45,650 nucleotides of DNA from an uncultured Eubacteriales bacterium (lineage in GTDB: Bacteria; Bacillota; Clostridia; Lachnospirales; Lachnospiraceae). This document shows positions 17,401 through 25,074 of the stretch, one piece after another. Both the position numbers and the translations under genes were made by a program. Location of the stretch: NCBI GenBank assembly GCA_949286525.1, contig CASECT010000051.1, positions 1 through 45,650 of the forward strand, in the 5' to 3' direction. The notes below the pieces were generated by a model, which made no database searches, was not told the DNA's origin, and worked only from the letters and a program-made list of their open reading frames with translations. The number at the start of each line of letters is the position of its first letter. The first letter of the stretch is position 1.

Positions 17401-17961
17401 CGTTATGAATTCCTGAAGGGACAGCATGACGATCTGGTGGAGGCAGAGGCCACGCTTCTGGGGATTATTGAGGATTTGGACATGGGCATGCGCAAGCAGT
17501 TTGCCGAGGGATTTGCCAATATCCAGAAGGAGTTTGACCGGGCATTCCAGCAGCTGTTCGGCGGTGGAAAGGGAACCCTGGAACTGGTGGAAGGGGAAGA
17601 TATTTTAGAGAGCGGGATCCGTATCATCGCTCAGCCGCCGGGAAAGAAGCTGCAGAATATGATGCAGCTTTCCGGAGGAGAGAAATCCCTCACGGCCATC
17701 GCGCTGCTGTTCGCTATTCAGAATCTGAAACCGTCGCCCTTCTGTCTTCTGGACGAGATCGAGGCTGCTCTGGACGATTCCAATGTGGGGCGCTTTGCCA
17801 GATATTTACATAAACTGACGAAAAATACACAGTTTATCATTATCACTCATCGAAGGGGCACTATGAACGCCGCGGATCGGCTCTACGGTATTACCATGCA
17901 GGAGAAGGGCGTTTCTACCATGGTGTCCGTCAACTTGATCGAAGCGGATCTGGACAAGTAA
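14401..17961 (+). CDS. smc: Chromosome segregation protein SMC
   Basis: SMC is the ATPase of bacterial condensin. The 1186-residue protein has the full arrangement: Walker A GPNGSGKSN at 31-39, a coiled coil of about 170-510, a hinge at about 520-670 with the GG-rich exit PGGSMTGGS, a return coiled coil, the signature LSGGEKS at about 1090-1096, and Walker B with the catalytic glutamate in CLLDEIEAALDD at about 1113-1124. Strongly charged, Glu/Lys/Gln-rich repeats fill both coils. AGGAGGG precedes the ATG. ftsY follows after 15 bases. The kleisin partners scpA and scpB are not in the window. Confidence 0.98.
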   Translation: MYLKSIELYGFKSFANKMAFDFHNGITGIVGPNGSGKSNVADAVRWVLGEQSAKQLRGSSMQDVIFAGTENRKPLSYAYVAITMDNSDHLLPVDYEEVTVARRVYRSGESEYLLNGVPCRLKDVHELFYDTGIGKEGYSIIGQGQIEKILSGKPEERRELFDEAVGIVKYKKRKTATCKKLESERENLVRVNDILRELERQIGPLERQAETARAYLKKKEELKNLDVNAFLLETKRLEEQLSQIEKNYQIADGQMTAQKEQQERIREQYSALEQNMSELDGQIEEIRQQQSDATLAKGRLENQIRLLEEQIRMAEGSDESLASRRQTLEKEKAEKEEQKRQYEAQRTELEEQLKKAQEQLDMAKAVHEKLQEQIRACNDKIAEDQQQILSLLNEKTRIASEEQRFDTMTEQTNIRKSGLAKRLMKRKTEETDLEETLGRCEKEMEEVEKALATLQGKEKEFSQQYVSWKNKLREVSETLQKERDTYHRQASRLESLNNIAERYDGYGNSIRKVMEQKKSQPGILGVVSDLIQVDKKYETAIETALGGNIQNIVTEDEETAKKMIRFLKEHRYGRATFLPLTSVDGRGRFHADEALKEPGIIGLASDLVRADEMYRGIVAYLLGRVLVAEDIDAAIAVAKKNHYSLHIVTLEGEYLSPGGSMTGGSFRNNSNLLGRNREIDDLQKQLEHLRESIKKREERVSEIETAQALLEQDRSENRTKIQQAALRCNTAQISLQQAKDQKAESENALRSLSSESEELDRQLAQIAEGRKENARLLEELEEKEKNLKEEIAVSRKQEEEMSAGEKEASGEVSRVQLDEAGAKQKVSFVMENLERIASEIRKHQDDIEKLIQEAGASKEEQAKRRQDMEEIKKTIAASDGTFAELEEKLKSAQTRKEEMNASYKGCFQQREEISQEIARLDKEIYQLNSQREKAEQALEYQRNYMWEEYELTLHAAMELRDETMEDLPALKRQISSVKDEIRHMGNINVNAIEEYKEVSERYEFLKGQHDDLVEAEATLLGIIEDLDMGMRKQFAEGFANIQKEFDRAFQQLFGGGKGTLELVEGEDILESGIRIIAQPPGKKLQNMMQLSGGEKSLTAIALLFAIQNLKPSPFCLLDEIEAALDDSNVGRFARYLHKLTKNTQFIIITHRRGTMNAADRLYGITMQEKGVSTMVSVNLIEADLDK

Positions 17962-17976
17962 AAAGCGAGGAGATGT

Positions 17977-18966
17977 ATGGAAATGGAAGATATGCAGGAC
18001 ATGCAGGAGATAAACTCTCAGAAGGGGGAGGAGGGCGGAAAGAAAAAGTCCGGCTTTTTTCAGCGGCTGTTCCGCGGCCTGACCAAGACCAGGGACAATA
18101 TCGTGAAAAATATGGATTATGTGTTCCGTGGTTTTTCCAATATCGATGAGGATTTCTATGAGGAGCTGGAGGAGACACTGATCATGGGAGATCTGGGCGT
18201 CGCCGCCACGGAGCGGATCCTTGACGATTTGCGGGAAAAGGTAAAACAGCAGCATATCAAGGAACCCATGGAGTGCCGTCAGCTGCTGATCGACAGCATC
18301 AAGGAGCAGATGGATGTGGGAGAGGCGGCCTACCGTTTCGAGGAGGAGACTTCCGTCATTCTTGTGGTGGGAGTCAACGGCGTCGGAAAGACGACCACCA
18401 TCGGAAAGCTGGCCTCCAAGCTCAAAGCTCAGGGCAAAAAAGTACTGGTGGCAGGCGCAGATACGTTCCGGGCCGCCGCCGGCGAACAGCTGAAGGAGTG
18501 GGCGGACCGCTGTGGCGTGGACATGATCGGCGGACAGGAGGGGAGCGATCCCTCCGCTGTAGTGTTTGACGCGGTGGCCGCGGCAAAAGCCCGCAAGTGT
18601 GACGTGCTTCTGATTGACACGGCGGGCAGACTCCACAACAAGAAGAATCTGATGGAGGAGCTGCGGAAGATGAATCATGTGATCAGCCGGGAATTTCCGG
18701 AGGCTTATCGGGAGACTCTGGTGGTTCTGGACGGCACTACCGGGCAGAACGCGCTGGTTCAGGCCAGAGAATTTGCCGAGGTAACGGACATCACGGGAAT
18801 TGTTCTGACAAAGCTGGACGGTACTGCCAAGGGAGGGATTGCCGTGGCGGTGCAGGCAGAGTTGGGGATTCCGGTCAAGTATGTGGGGGTAGGCGAACAC
18901 ATTGAGGATCTTCAGAAATTTTCGCCGGATGAGTTTGTGGACGCGCTGTTTTATGTGAACGAATAG
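17977..18966 (+). CDS. ftsY: Signal recognition particle receptor FtsY
   Basis: FtsY docks the SRP-ribosome complex at the membrane. The 329-residue protein has a short acidic N-terminus (1-20), a helical N domain, and the NG-type GTPase: G1 GVNGVGKTT at 132-140, then DTFRAAA, DTAGR and TKLDG in order. An amphipathic KKSGFFQRLFRGL stretch at 24-35 is a likely membrane-targeting helix. Its SRP partner ffh is also in this window at 20650, one unit downstream. Confidence 0.97.
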   Translation: MEMEDMQDMQEINSQKGEEGGKKKSGFFQRLFRGLTKTRDNIVKNMDYVFRGFSNIDEDFYEELEETLIMGDLGVAATERILDDLREKVKQQHIKEPMECRQLLIDSIKEQMDVGEAAYRFEEETSVILVVGVNGVGKTTTIGKLASKLKAQGKKVLVAGADTFRAAAGEQLKEWADRCGVDMIGGQEGSDPSAVVFDAVAAAKARKCDVLLIDTAGRLHNKKNLMEELRKMNHVISREFPEAYRETLVVLDGTTGQNALVQAREFAEVTDITGIVLTKLDGTAKGGIAVAVQAELGIPVKYVGVGEHIEDLQKFSPDEFVDALFYVNE

Positions 18967-18985
18967 AGAGAAAAGAGGAAAAAAG

Positions 18986-20197
18986 ATGCTGACATTGGAT
19001 AAGTTTGAGGAGGCGAGCAGAATCGTCGGGGAGGTCACACTGGAAACAAAACTGGTTTACAGCGATTTCTTAAGTGGGCGGACGGAAAATAAAGTATATC
19101 TTAAACCGGAGAATATGCAGTTTACCGGCGCCTATAAAGTGCGGGGCGCTTATTATAAAATTAGTACGCTGTCCCCGGAGGAACGGGAGAAGGGGCTGAT
19201 TACCGCCTCCGCCGGAAACCATGCCCAGGGCGTGGCCTACGCGGCAAAATGTTTCGGAGTGAAGGCGACCATTGTCATGCCCACCACGACACCGCTGATC
19301 AAGGTCAACCGCACCAAGAGCTACGGCGCAGATGTGGTGCTCTACGGGGACGTCTACGATGAGGCCTGTGCCCATGCTTACGAACTGGCGGATCAGTATG
19401 GCTATACCTTTATTCATCCCTTTGACGATCTGGCGGTAGCCACAGGGCAGGGAACCATCGCCATGGAGATTTTCAAGGAGCTGCCTTTGGTGGAATACAT
19501 TCTTGTGCCCGTCGGAGGCGGCGGGCTGGCGGCCGGCGTCTCCACCCTGGCGAAGCTTTTGAATCCGAAGATCCAGGTCATCGGCGTGGAGCCGGCGGGA
19601 GCGAACTGTATGCAGGAATCCTTAAAGCGCGGGGAGGTCACAACGCTGTCGAATGTGAGCACCATCGCTGACGGTACGGCGGTAAAGACGCCGGGAAGCA
19701 ATATTTTCCCCTATATTCAGGAGAATATCGACGATATCATCACGGTGGAGGACGACGAGCTGATCGCCGCTTTTCTGGATATGGTGGAAAATCACAAGAT
19801 GATCGTGGAGAATTCCGGTCTTCTGACGGTAGCGGCGCTGAATCATCTCGACGTAAAGGGAAAACGCATCGTGTCAATCTTAAGCGGCGGGAACATGGAC
19901 GTGATTACCATGTCCTCGGTAGTACAGCAGGGATTGATTTTCCGGGATCGGATTTTTACCGTGTCTGTGCTGCTTCCGGATAAGCCGGGAGAGCTGGCGG
20001 CTGTGGCGGAGACCATCGCCGGCGTTCAGGGCAATGTCATCAAGCTGGAGCACAATCAGTTTGTTACCACCAATCGAAATGCCGCCGTGGAGCTGCGCAT
20101 TACGCTGGAGGCTTTCGGTACAGAGCACAAGCAGCAGATCATGGAGGCCCTGGAGGAGGGCGGATACAAACCGAAGATTGTTCGTACCAGCCTGTAA
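18986..20197 (+). CDS. ilvA: Threonine ammonia-lyase (threonine dehydratase), single ACT domain
   Basis: This PLP enzyme deaminates threonine to 2-oxobutyrate, feeding isoleucine synthesis or threonine fermentation. The 403 residues comprise a fold-type II catalytic domain (about 1-320) with PLP lysine K51 in AYKVRGAY and the phosphate-binding loop GGGG at 177-180, then one C-terminal ACT domain (about 326-403). This medium form has one regulatory domain, unlike the roughly 510-residue biosynthetic enzyme with two. Only sequence context, between ftsY and ylxM-ffh, is unusual. AGAAAAGAGG precedes the ATG. Confidence 0.94.
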   Translation: MLTLDKFEEASRIVGEVTLETKLVYSDFLSGRTENKVYLKPENMQFTGAYKVRGAYYKISTLSPEEREKGLITASAGNHAQGVAYAAKCFGVKATIVMPTTTPLIKVNRTKSYGADVVLYGDVYDEACAHAYELADQYGYTFIHPFDDLAVATGQGTIAMEIFKELPLVEYILVPVGGGGLAAGVSTLAKLLNPKIQVIGVEPAGANCMQESLKRGEVTTLSNVSTIADGTAVKTPGSNIFPYIQENIDDIITVEDDELIAAFLDMVENHKMIVENSGLLTVAALNHLDVKGKRIVSILSGGNMDVITMSSVVQQGLIFRDRIFTVSVLLPDKPGELAAVAETIAGVQGNVIKLEHNQFVTTNRNAAVELRITLEAFGTEHKQQIMEALEEGGYKPKIVRTSL

Positions 20198-20198
20198 C

Positions 20199-20274
20199 TT
20201 CATAGGAACGCAGACCCCTATGAAATAAAAAAGAATAGGTGTCAAGAAAAAACACTTGACACCTATTCTTTTTT
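20199..20274 (+). terminator. Tandem hairpins ending the ilvA unit
   Basis: The first hairpin pairs TTCATAGG (20199-20206) with CCTATGAA (20217-20224). The second is a perfect 20-bp inverted repeat (20227-20246 with 20255-20274), A-rich at its 5' end and T-rich at its 3' end with an 8-base loop, so it could stop transcription from either side. Its right arm contains TTGACA (20256-20261), the -35 box of the next promoter. Confidence 0.88.
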
Positions 20275-20284
20275 CGTGTAAACT
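20256..20284 (+). promoter_or_regulatory. ylxM-ffh promoter overlapping the terminator arm
   Basis: Consensus TTGACA (20256-20261), 17 bases, TAAACT (20279-20284). The predicted start is near 20291, about 11 bases before the ylxM ATG, which leaves a very short leader carrying only part of the GAGGTGG/AAGG sites. Confidence 0.65.
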
Positions 20285-20301
20285 ACCAGAGGTGGTTAAG
20301 G

Positions 20302-20646
20302 ATGGAAGAAAAAGTTCGGCAGGGATACCTGTATGATTTCTATGGAGAACTTCTCAACGAGCATCAGAGAGAAATCTATGAGAGCTTTGTGATGGAGGAT
20401 CTGTCGCTGGCGGAGATCGCGCTGGCCAAGGGGATCAGCCGTCAGGCGGTGCATGATGTGATCCGACGGTGTACCCGCACCCTGGAGGAGTATGAGAGCA
20501 AGTTGTGTCTGATGGAGAAATTTCTTCACATCAAGGGCAGCGCGGAAAAGATTCGGGAACTGGCGCGTCGAAGAGACGGCGAAGCTGTGGAGGAGACGAT
20601 GGAGCGCATCCGGGCGCTGTCAACGGATATTTTGGAGGAGCTTTGA
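20302..20646 (+). CDS. ylxM: YlxM/p13-family DNA-binding protein linked to SRP
   Basis: This 114-residue protein has a sigma-region-4-like helix-turn-helix (LSLAEIALAKGISRQAVHDVIRR, about residues 35-57) followed by a helical tail. The family is regularly encoded before ffh and is thought to affect SRP function or expression; the exact role is not settled. It is separated from ffh by only 3 bases, so the two are co-translated. Confidence 0.9.
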   Translation: MEEKVRQGYLYDFYGELLNEHQREIYESFVMEDLSLAEIALAKGISRQAVHDVIRRCTRTLEEYESKLCLMEKFLHIKGSAEKIRELARRRDGEAVEETMERIRALSTDILEEL

Positions 20647-20649
20647 TCT

Positions 20650-21999
20650 ATGGCATTTGACAGCTTGTCAGAAAAACTGCAGAATGTCTTTAAAAATCTC
20701 AGGAGCAAGGGTCGGCTGACGGAAGACGACGTGAAGACGGCTCTGCGTGAGGTCAAGATGGCGCTGCTTGAGGCGGACGTGAATTTCAAGGTGGTAAAGA
20801 ATTTCACAAAAGCTGTGCAGGAACGGGCGGTCGGTTCCGATGTGATGAACGGATTGAATCCCGGGCAGATGGTTATCAAGATCGTCAACGAGGAGCTGGT
20901 GGCGCTGATGGGATCCGAGACGACGGAGATTGCCTATCGGCCCGGACAGCAGATTACCGTCATCATGATGGTTGGTCTTCAGGGCGCCGGAAAGACCACG
21001 ACCACGGCAAAGCTGGCAGGGAAGATGAAACAGAAGGGGAAGAAGCCGCTTCTGGCTGCCTGTGACGTTTACCGACCCGCCGCGATCCAGCAGCTGCAGA
21101 TTAACGGCGAGAAACAGCAGGTGGACGTCTTTGCCATGGGAGATAAGCACCGCCCGGCGGATATCGCAAAGGCGGCTCTTGAACATGCCAAAAAAAACGG
21201 CAATAATGTGGTCATTCTCGACACGGCAGGACGATTGCATGTGGACGAAGAGATGATGGCGGAACTGCAGGAGATCAAGGAGTCCGTGGATGTGGCTCAG
21301 ACCATTCTGGTGGTGGACGCCATGGCCGGTCAGGACGCGGTCAACGTGGCCAAGACTTTCGATGAGAAGGTGGGCATTGACGGTGTGATCCTTACCAAGC
21401 TGGACGGCGACACCAGAGGTGGAGCGGCCCTTTCCATTCGGGCAGTTACCGGCAAGCCGATTCTGTTCTGCGGTATGGGAGAGAAGCTCTCAGATCTGGA
21501 ACAGTTCTATCCGGAGCGCATGGCTTCCAGAATTCTTGGCATGGGAGACGTGTTGAGCCTGATCGAGAAGGCCCAGGAGGAGATCGATGAGGAAAAAGCC
21601 ATGGATCTCACTCGAAAGATGCGCAAGGCCGAATTTGACTACAACGATTATCTCGAGTCCATGAACCAGATGAAGAAGATGGGAGGCATTTCCAGTATCC
21701 TTGGGATGCTGCCAGGGCTTTCCGGAATGAAGTCTTCCCAGATGGCCCAGCTGGAGGGGGCTATGGACGAGAAAAAACTCGGACGTATCGAGGGTATCAT
21801 CTACTCCATGACACCGGAGGAGCGGGCGAATCCGAAACTGATGAATCCCAGTCGCAAGCGGCGGATTGCCAAAGGGGCCGGAGTGGATATCAGTGAGGTC
21901 AACCGTTTTATCAAACAGTTTGAGCAGTCCCGGAAGATGATGAAAAAAATGCCGGGCATGATGGGTGGTAAAAAGGGGAGAATGAAATTTCCTTTTTAA
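20650..21999 (+). CDS. ffh: Signal recognition particle protein Ffh
   Basis: Ffh binds signal peptides and 4.5S/scRNA and delivers ribosomes to FtsY. The 449-residue protein has the N domain (about 1-90), a GTPase domain with G1 GLQGAGKTT at 109-117, DTAGR and TKLDGD, and a methionine-rich M domain from about 310. The M domain contains the RNA-binding stretch [14 protein letters not shown] and a tail rich in Met, Gly and Lys. rpsP follows in 35 bases behind AGGAGGTG. Confidence 0.98.
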   Translation: MAFDSLSEKLQNVFKNLRSKGRLTEDDVKTALREVKMALLEADVNFKVVKNFTKAVQERAVGSDVMNGLNPGQMVIKIVNEELVALMGSETTEIAYRPGQQITVIMMVGLQGAGKTTTTAKLAGKMKQKGKKPLLAACDVYRPAAIQQLQINGEKQQVDVFAMGDKHRPADIAKAALEHAKKNGNNVVILDTAGRLHVDEEMMAELQEIKESVDVAQTILVVDAMAGQDAVNVAKTFDEKVGIDGVILTKLDGDTRGGAALSIRAVTGKPILFCGMGEKLSDLEQFYPERMASRILGMGDVLSLIEKAQEEIDEEKAMDLTRKMRKAEFDYNDYLESMNQMKKMGGISSILGMLPGLSGMKSSQMAQLEGAMDEKKLGRIEGIIYSMTPEERANPKLMNPSRKRRIAKGAGVDISEVNRFIKQFEQSRKMMKKMPGMMGGKKGRMKFPF

Positions 22000-22034
22000 C
22001 ATATAGTCAGCATAATAATCAGGAGGTGAAAGAA

Positions 22035-22280
22035 ATGGCAGTAAAGATCAGATTGAGAAGAATGGGACAGAAGAAGAATCCTTTCTATAGAATTGTAGTT
22101 GCGGATTCCAGATCTCCGAGAGATGGCAAGTGCATCGAAGAGATCGGAACATACGATCCCACCAAAGATCCCAGCGAGTTTCATGTAAATGAGGAGCTGG
22201 CAAAGAAATGGCTGGCAAACGGCGCGCAGCCCACTGATACCGTCAGCAGAATCTTTAAGGCAGCCGGTATCGAAAAATAA
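22035..22280 (+). CDS. rpsP: 30S ribosomal protein S16
   Basis: S16 has 81 residues and begins [26 protein letters not shown], the family signature. The start at 22035 is chosen over 22026 because AGGAGGTG (22021-22028) stands at the right distance. It lies in the conserved ffh-rpsP-khpA-rimM-trmD-rplS order. Confidence 0.98.
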   Translation: MAVKIRLRRMGQKKNPFYRIVVADSRSPRDGKCIEEIGTYDPTKDPSEFHVNEELAKKWLANGAQPTDTVSRIFKAAGIEK

Positions 22281-22309
22281 TCGGGTGCGGAAAGAACGAG
22301 GTGTATGCA

Positions 22310-22537
22310 ATGAAAGAATTAGTGGAAGTAATTGCAAAGTCACTGGTGGATTACCCGGATGAAGTTGTCGTGACAGAGACGGAGAAGGAAAAGGCAATTG
22401 TAATCGAATTGCATGTGGCTGCCTCTGATATGGGCAAGGTAATCGGCAAACAGGGACGTATTGCAAAGGCGATCCGTTCTGTGGTGAAAGCCGCAGCCTC
22501 AAAGTCAGAAAAGAAAGTGGTTGTTGATATTGTATAG
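22310..22537 (+). CDS. khpA: KH-domain RNA-binding protein KhpA (YlqC)
   Basis: This is a single KH domain of 75 residues with the GxxG loop in VIGKQGRIAKAIR. KhpA binds RNA, often together with KhpB/Jag, and affects cell-wall growth in related Gram-positive bacteria. ATG at 22310 is favoured; a GTG at 22301 would overlap the GAGG ribosome-binding site. A strong hairpin follows the gene. Confidence 0.92.
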   Translation: MKELVEVIAKSLVDYPDEVVVTETEKEKAIVIELHVAASDMGKVIGKQGRIAKAIRSVVKAAASKSEKKVVVDIV

Positions 22538-22555
22538 GATTTGACTGTACAATAT

Positions 22556-22588
22556 GCCGCCGCGTCAGCGGCGGCTGTTTTCATTTTA
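22556..22588 (+). terminator. GC-rich hairpin between khpA and rimM
   Basis: GCCGCCGC (22556-22563) pairs perfectly with GCGGCGGC (22568-22575) around the loop GTCA, and TGTTTTCATTTT follows. It is likely a terminator or attenuator. About 80 bases later an extended -10 TGATATAGT (22651-22659) without a -35 may restart transcription just before rimM. Confidence 0.7.
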
Positions 22589-22672
22589 CGGGAAATAGCG
22601 TTCCGTCGGGGAAAGGGCAGGCTCGTATGCCATAGGAGTGCATATTTCCGTGATATAGTTGTGAGGAAGGAA

Positions 22673-23179
22673 ATGGAAGATTTACTGCAGGTTGGAATTA
22701 TTACATCTCCCCATGGGGTACATGGAGAGGCGAAGGTTTTCCCTACCACTGACGATAAGGAGCGGTTCCGGGATCTGAAAGAGGTTCTTTTGCGGGGGAA
22801 GAAGGGAGATCAGCTTCTGCATATTGTCTCCGTGAAGTTTTTTAAAAATATGGCAATTTTAAAATTTCGGGAATTTACAACCCCGGAGGAAATTGACGGG
22901 ATTCGCCAGGCGGGGCTCTTCGTGACGAGAGACCAGGCGGTGCCTCTGGAAGAAGACGAATATTTTATTGCCGATCTGATTGGGATTGAGGTTTATACGG
23001 ATGCAGGGGAGGATTTCGGGACCATCTCCGATGTGCTCTCCACCGGAGCCAACGACGTCTATGTGGTGGACAGCCCGGCCCATGGGCAGGTGCTTCTGCC
23101 GGCGATCAAGGACTGCGTGCGCCAGATTGACGTGAAAGGCCGCAGGATGGAGATTCATCTGATGCCGGGACTGGTCTGA
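22673..23179 (+). CDS. rimM: Ribosome maturation factor RimM
   Basis: RimM assists 30S head assembly and binds S19. The 168-residue protein has an N-terminal RimM barrel (VGIITSPHGVHGEAKVFPTTD) and a C-terminal PRC-barrel domain (YFIADLIGIEVYTDAG to the LLPAIKDCV strand). ATG at 22673 is chosen because GAGGAAGG stands just before it and the family N-terminus begins there. The open frame extends upstream through the khpA hairpin without a plausible start. Confidence 0.94.
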   Translation: MEDLLQVGIITSPHGVHGEAKVFPTTDDKERFRDLKEVLLRGKKGDQLLHIVSVKFFKNMAILKFREFTTPEEIDGIRQAGLFVTRDQAVPLEEDEYFIADLIGIEVYTDAGEDFGTISDVLSTGANDVYVVDSPAHGQVLLPAIKDCVRQIDVKGRRMEIHLMPGLV

Positions 23180-23201
23180 AGCGTGGGGGTGTTTCAAAGG
23201 T

Positions 23202-23924
23202 ATGAAATTTTATATTCTGACATTATTTCCGGAGATGATCGAGAATGTCCTCGGTACCAGCATTATCGGCCGGGCCGTAGAGCGGGGGATGATTTCTTAC
23301 GAAGCGATCAACATCCGGGATTTTACCCTTGATAAACATAAAAAAGTAGATGATTACCCTTACGGCGGAGGCGCCGGCATGGTCATGCAGGCCCAGCCAA
23401 TCTATGACGCATGGGAATCGGCGGCGCGGCGGGCGGATGGACCGGTGCGGACAGTCTATCTGACGCCTCAGGGGGAGACCTTTTCCCAGGCGAAAGCCAA
23501 GGAATTCGCTCTGGAGGAGGATCTGATTCTTCTCTGCGGCCACTATGAAGGGGTGGACGAGCGGGTTCTGGAGGAAATCGTGACAGATTATATTTCCATC
23601 GGAGACTATGTACTGACCGGAGGAGAGCTTCCCGCGGTTGTGGTGGTAGACGCTGTTTCCCGCATGGTGCCCGGAGTGCTTTCCAACAGGGAATCCGGAG
23701 AGACAGAATCCTTCGAGGATGGCCTGCTGGAGTATCCTCAGTACAGCCGGCCGGAGGTCTGGCATGACAGGGCGGTCCCGCCGATCCTTCTGTCGGGAAA
23801 TCATCAGAAGGTGGATGAGTGGAGACGACAGCAGTCTCTTTTTAGGACCAGAGAGCGCCGTCCGGATCTGCTGAAAACTGCTCATCTGACGGAAAAAGAC
23901 AAGAAGTACTTGAATTTTGAATAA
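23202..23924 (+). CDS. trmD: tRNA (guanine-N1)-methyltransferase TrmD
   Basis: TrmD methylates G37 of tRNAs using S-adenosylmethionine, preventing frameshifts. The 240-residue SPOUT enzyme has PYGGGAGMVMQAQP at about 50-63, LLCGHYEGVDERV, and the knot segment ISIGDYVLTGGELPA that binds the cofactor. The start is preceded by a weak AAAGG site. The rplS promoter overlaps its last codons. Confidence 0.97.
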   Translation: MKFYILTLFPEMIENVLGTSIIGRAVERGMISYEAINIRDFTLDKHKKVDDYPYGGGAGMVMQAQPIYDAWESAARRADGPVRTVYLTPQGETFSQAKAKEFALEEDLILLCGHYEGVDERVLEEIVTDYISIGDYVLTGGELPAVVVVDAVSRMVPGVLSNRESGETESFEDGLLEYPQYSRPEVWHDRAVPPILLSGNHQKVDEWRRQQSLFRTRERRPDLLKTAHLTEKDKKYLNFE

Positions 23925-23938
23925 CCCTATGGTAAACT
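23910..23938 (+). promoter_or_regulatory. Candidate rplS promoter inside the end of trmD
   Basis: TTGAAT (23910-23915), 17 bases, and an extended -10 TGgTAAACT (23930-23938). The predicted start is near 23945. It would give rplS its own transcript with a leader of about 80 bases. Confidence 0.55.
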
Positions 23939-23944
23939 ACACTA

Positions 23945-24025
23945 GTTGTGAGAAGAAGATGGTCCTCTGTTACGCCCTTTTGGGGATAAGTATTAAGAAC
24001 ATCAGAAGAATCAGGAGGTCACAGA
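23945..24025 (+). promoter_or_regulatory. Candidate ribosomal protein L19 leader
   Basis: The 101-base trmD-rplS gap contains a small CCC-TTTT-GGG hairpin (about 23972-23982) and ends in AGGAGGTCAC before rplS. Structured autoregulatory L19 leaders are known at this position in Firmicutes. The location and length fit, but I could not align it to the family model here. Confidence 0.45.
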
Positions 24026-24379
24026 ATGAACGCAAAAGAAATTATCAAGAACATTGAGGCGGAGCAGCTGAAAGCTGACGTGCCGGAGTTTAGCGTGGGA
24101 GATACGGTAAGAGTGCACGCAAAGATCAAAGAGGGAAACCGTGAGAGAATCCAGGTTTTCGAGGGTACTGTGCTCAAGAAGCAGGGCGGAAGCAACCGCG
24201 AGACTTTTACGGTAAGAAAGTTCTCCAACGGTGTCGGTGTGGAAAAGACATGGCCGCTGCACAGCCCCCATGTGGAAAAAGTGGAGGTTGTCCGCAGAGG
24301 TAAGGTACGCCGCGCGAAGTTGAATTATCTGCGTGGACGCGTAGGAAAGAAAGCAAAAGTAAAAGAATTGGTAAAATAG
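24026..24379 (+). CDS. rplS: 50S ribosomal protein L19
   Basis: L19 has 117 residues and the family stretches [24 protein letters not shown] and [30 protein letters not shown]. It sits at the 30S-50S interface. It is the last gene of the ffh-to-rplS cluster and is followed at once by a strong terminator. Confidence 0.98.
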   Translation: MNAKEIIKNIEAEQLKADVPEFSVGDTVRVHAKIKEGNRERIQVFEGTVLKKQGGSNRETFTVRKFSNGVGVEKTWPLHSPHVEKVEVVRRGKVRRAKLNYLRGRVGKKAKVKELVK

Positions 24380-24387
24380 TTTTGCGG

Positions 24388-24417
24388 GAACAACCTCTCA
24401 GAGGTTGTTCTTTTTTT
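24388..24417 (+). terminator. Rho-independent terminator after rplS
   Basis: GAACAACCTC (24388-24397) pairs perfectly with GAGGTTGTTC (24401-24410) around a 3-base loop, and seven T follow. The right arm contains TTGTTC, which can act as the -35 box for the next gene. Confidence 0.92.
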
Positions 24418-24433
24418 GCAATTCGTGTATATT
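24405..24433 (+). promoter_or_regulatory. Candidate promoter of the first signal peptidase gene
   Basis: TTGTTC (24405-24410), in the terminator's right arm, 17 bases, and TATATT (24428-24433). The predicted start, about 24440, falls on or next to the ATG at 24441, and no Shine-Dalgarno sequence is visible. The transcript could be leaderless. Confidence 0.5.
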
Positions 24434-24440
24434 AGTAGTT

Positions 24441-25061
24441 ATGAATAAAAGACAATGGAACAAAAAGATTGAAAATATCAGACGGAAAATTCAGCGTAGC
24501 AAAAACCGGCAGCGCAGAAATCGTGACGTGTATACCGGTCGGGCGCGGCGAATAGCGCTGTGGGTCATCCAGATTGCGACGGCGGTGGCTCTGGCCTTTC
24601 TGCTGGTTGCCGCCTTTGGCATACGGATAACCTGCGGCGGAATGTCCATGGATCCCACGGTTGCTGACGGGGAAGGCGTTCTTGTAAACAGAGTGGCTTA
24701 TCTGTTTTCCGACCCGCAGCCGGACGACGTGATCGTCTTTACATCGGAGGGGGCTGTGGACGGAGCTCCGAATATTAAGCGCGTAGTCGGTGTGCCGGGA
24801 GACACTATTGAGATCTCCGGCGGAAGTCTCTATGTGAATGGAGAACGCTATTCGGATGTGGCGGATACACAGAGCATGGAGTACGCAGGCAGAGCCGCGA
24901 CGGAGATTACCCTGGGGGAGAATGAGTATTTTGTGCTGGGAGATAATCGAAACAACAGCGAAGACAGCCGCTATCAGTCTGTCGGAAACGTGACTTCGGA
25001 TGAGATCGAGGGGAAAGTCTGGCTGAAGCTGTCCCTGTCGGATTTCGGACTGGTGCGATAG
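24441..25061 (+). CDS. lepB: Type I signal peptidase (first of two)
   Basis: This membrane serine protease removes signal peptides from exported proteins. The 206 residues have a very basic cytoplasmic N-terminus (1-36), one transmembrane helix (about 37-59), and catalytic S69 (GGMSMDP) and K113 (NIKRVVGVPGD). The substrate-pocket box LGDNRNNSEDSR follows. Its only upstream in-frame start is a TTG at 24405 inside the terminator, so ATG 24441 is preferred. A second enzyme of the same family is encoded two genes downstream. Confidence 0.92.
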   Translation: MNKRQWNKKIENIRRKIQRSKNRQRRNRDVYTGRARRIALWVIQIATAVALAFLLVAAFGIRITCGGMSMDPTVADGEGVLVNRVAYLFSDPQPDDVIVFTSEGAVDGAPNIKRVVGVPGDTIEISGGSLYVNGERYSDVADTQSMEYAGRAATEITLGENEYFVLGDNRNNSEDSRYQSVGNVTSDEIEGKVWLKLSLSDFGLVR

Positions 25062-25074
25062 GAGGAACAACGTG

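Noticed and set aside
14623..17427. Two long antisense open frames (412 and 414 codons) within smc
   Set aside because: They are leucine-rich shadows of the glutamate/glutamine-rich coiled coils of SMC and have no independent support.
20227..20274. Perfect 20-bp inverted repeat considered as the end of a mobile element
   Set aside because: There is no transposase, no target duplication and only an 8-base loop; A-rich and T-rich arms make a terminator the simpler reading.
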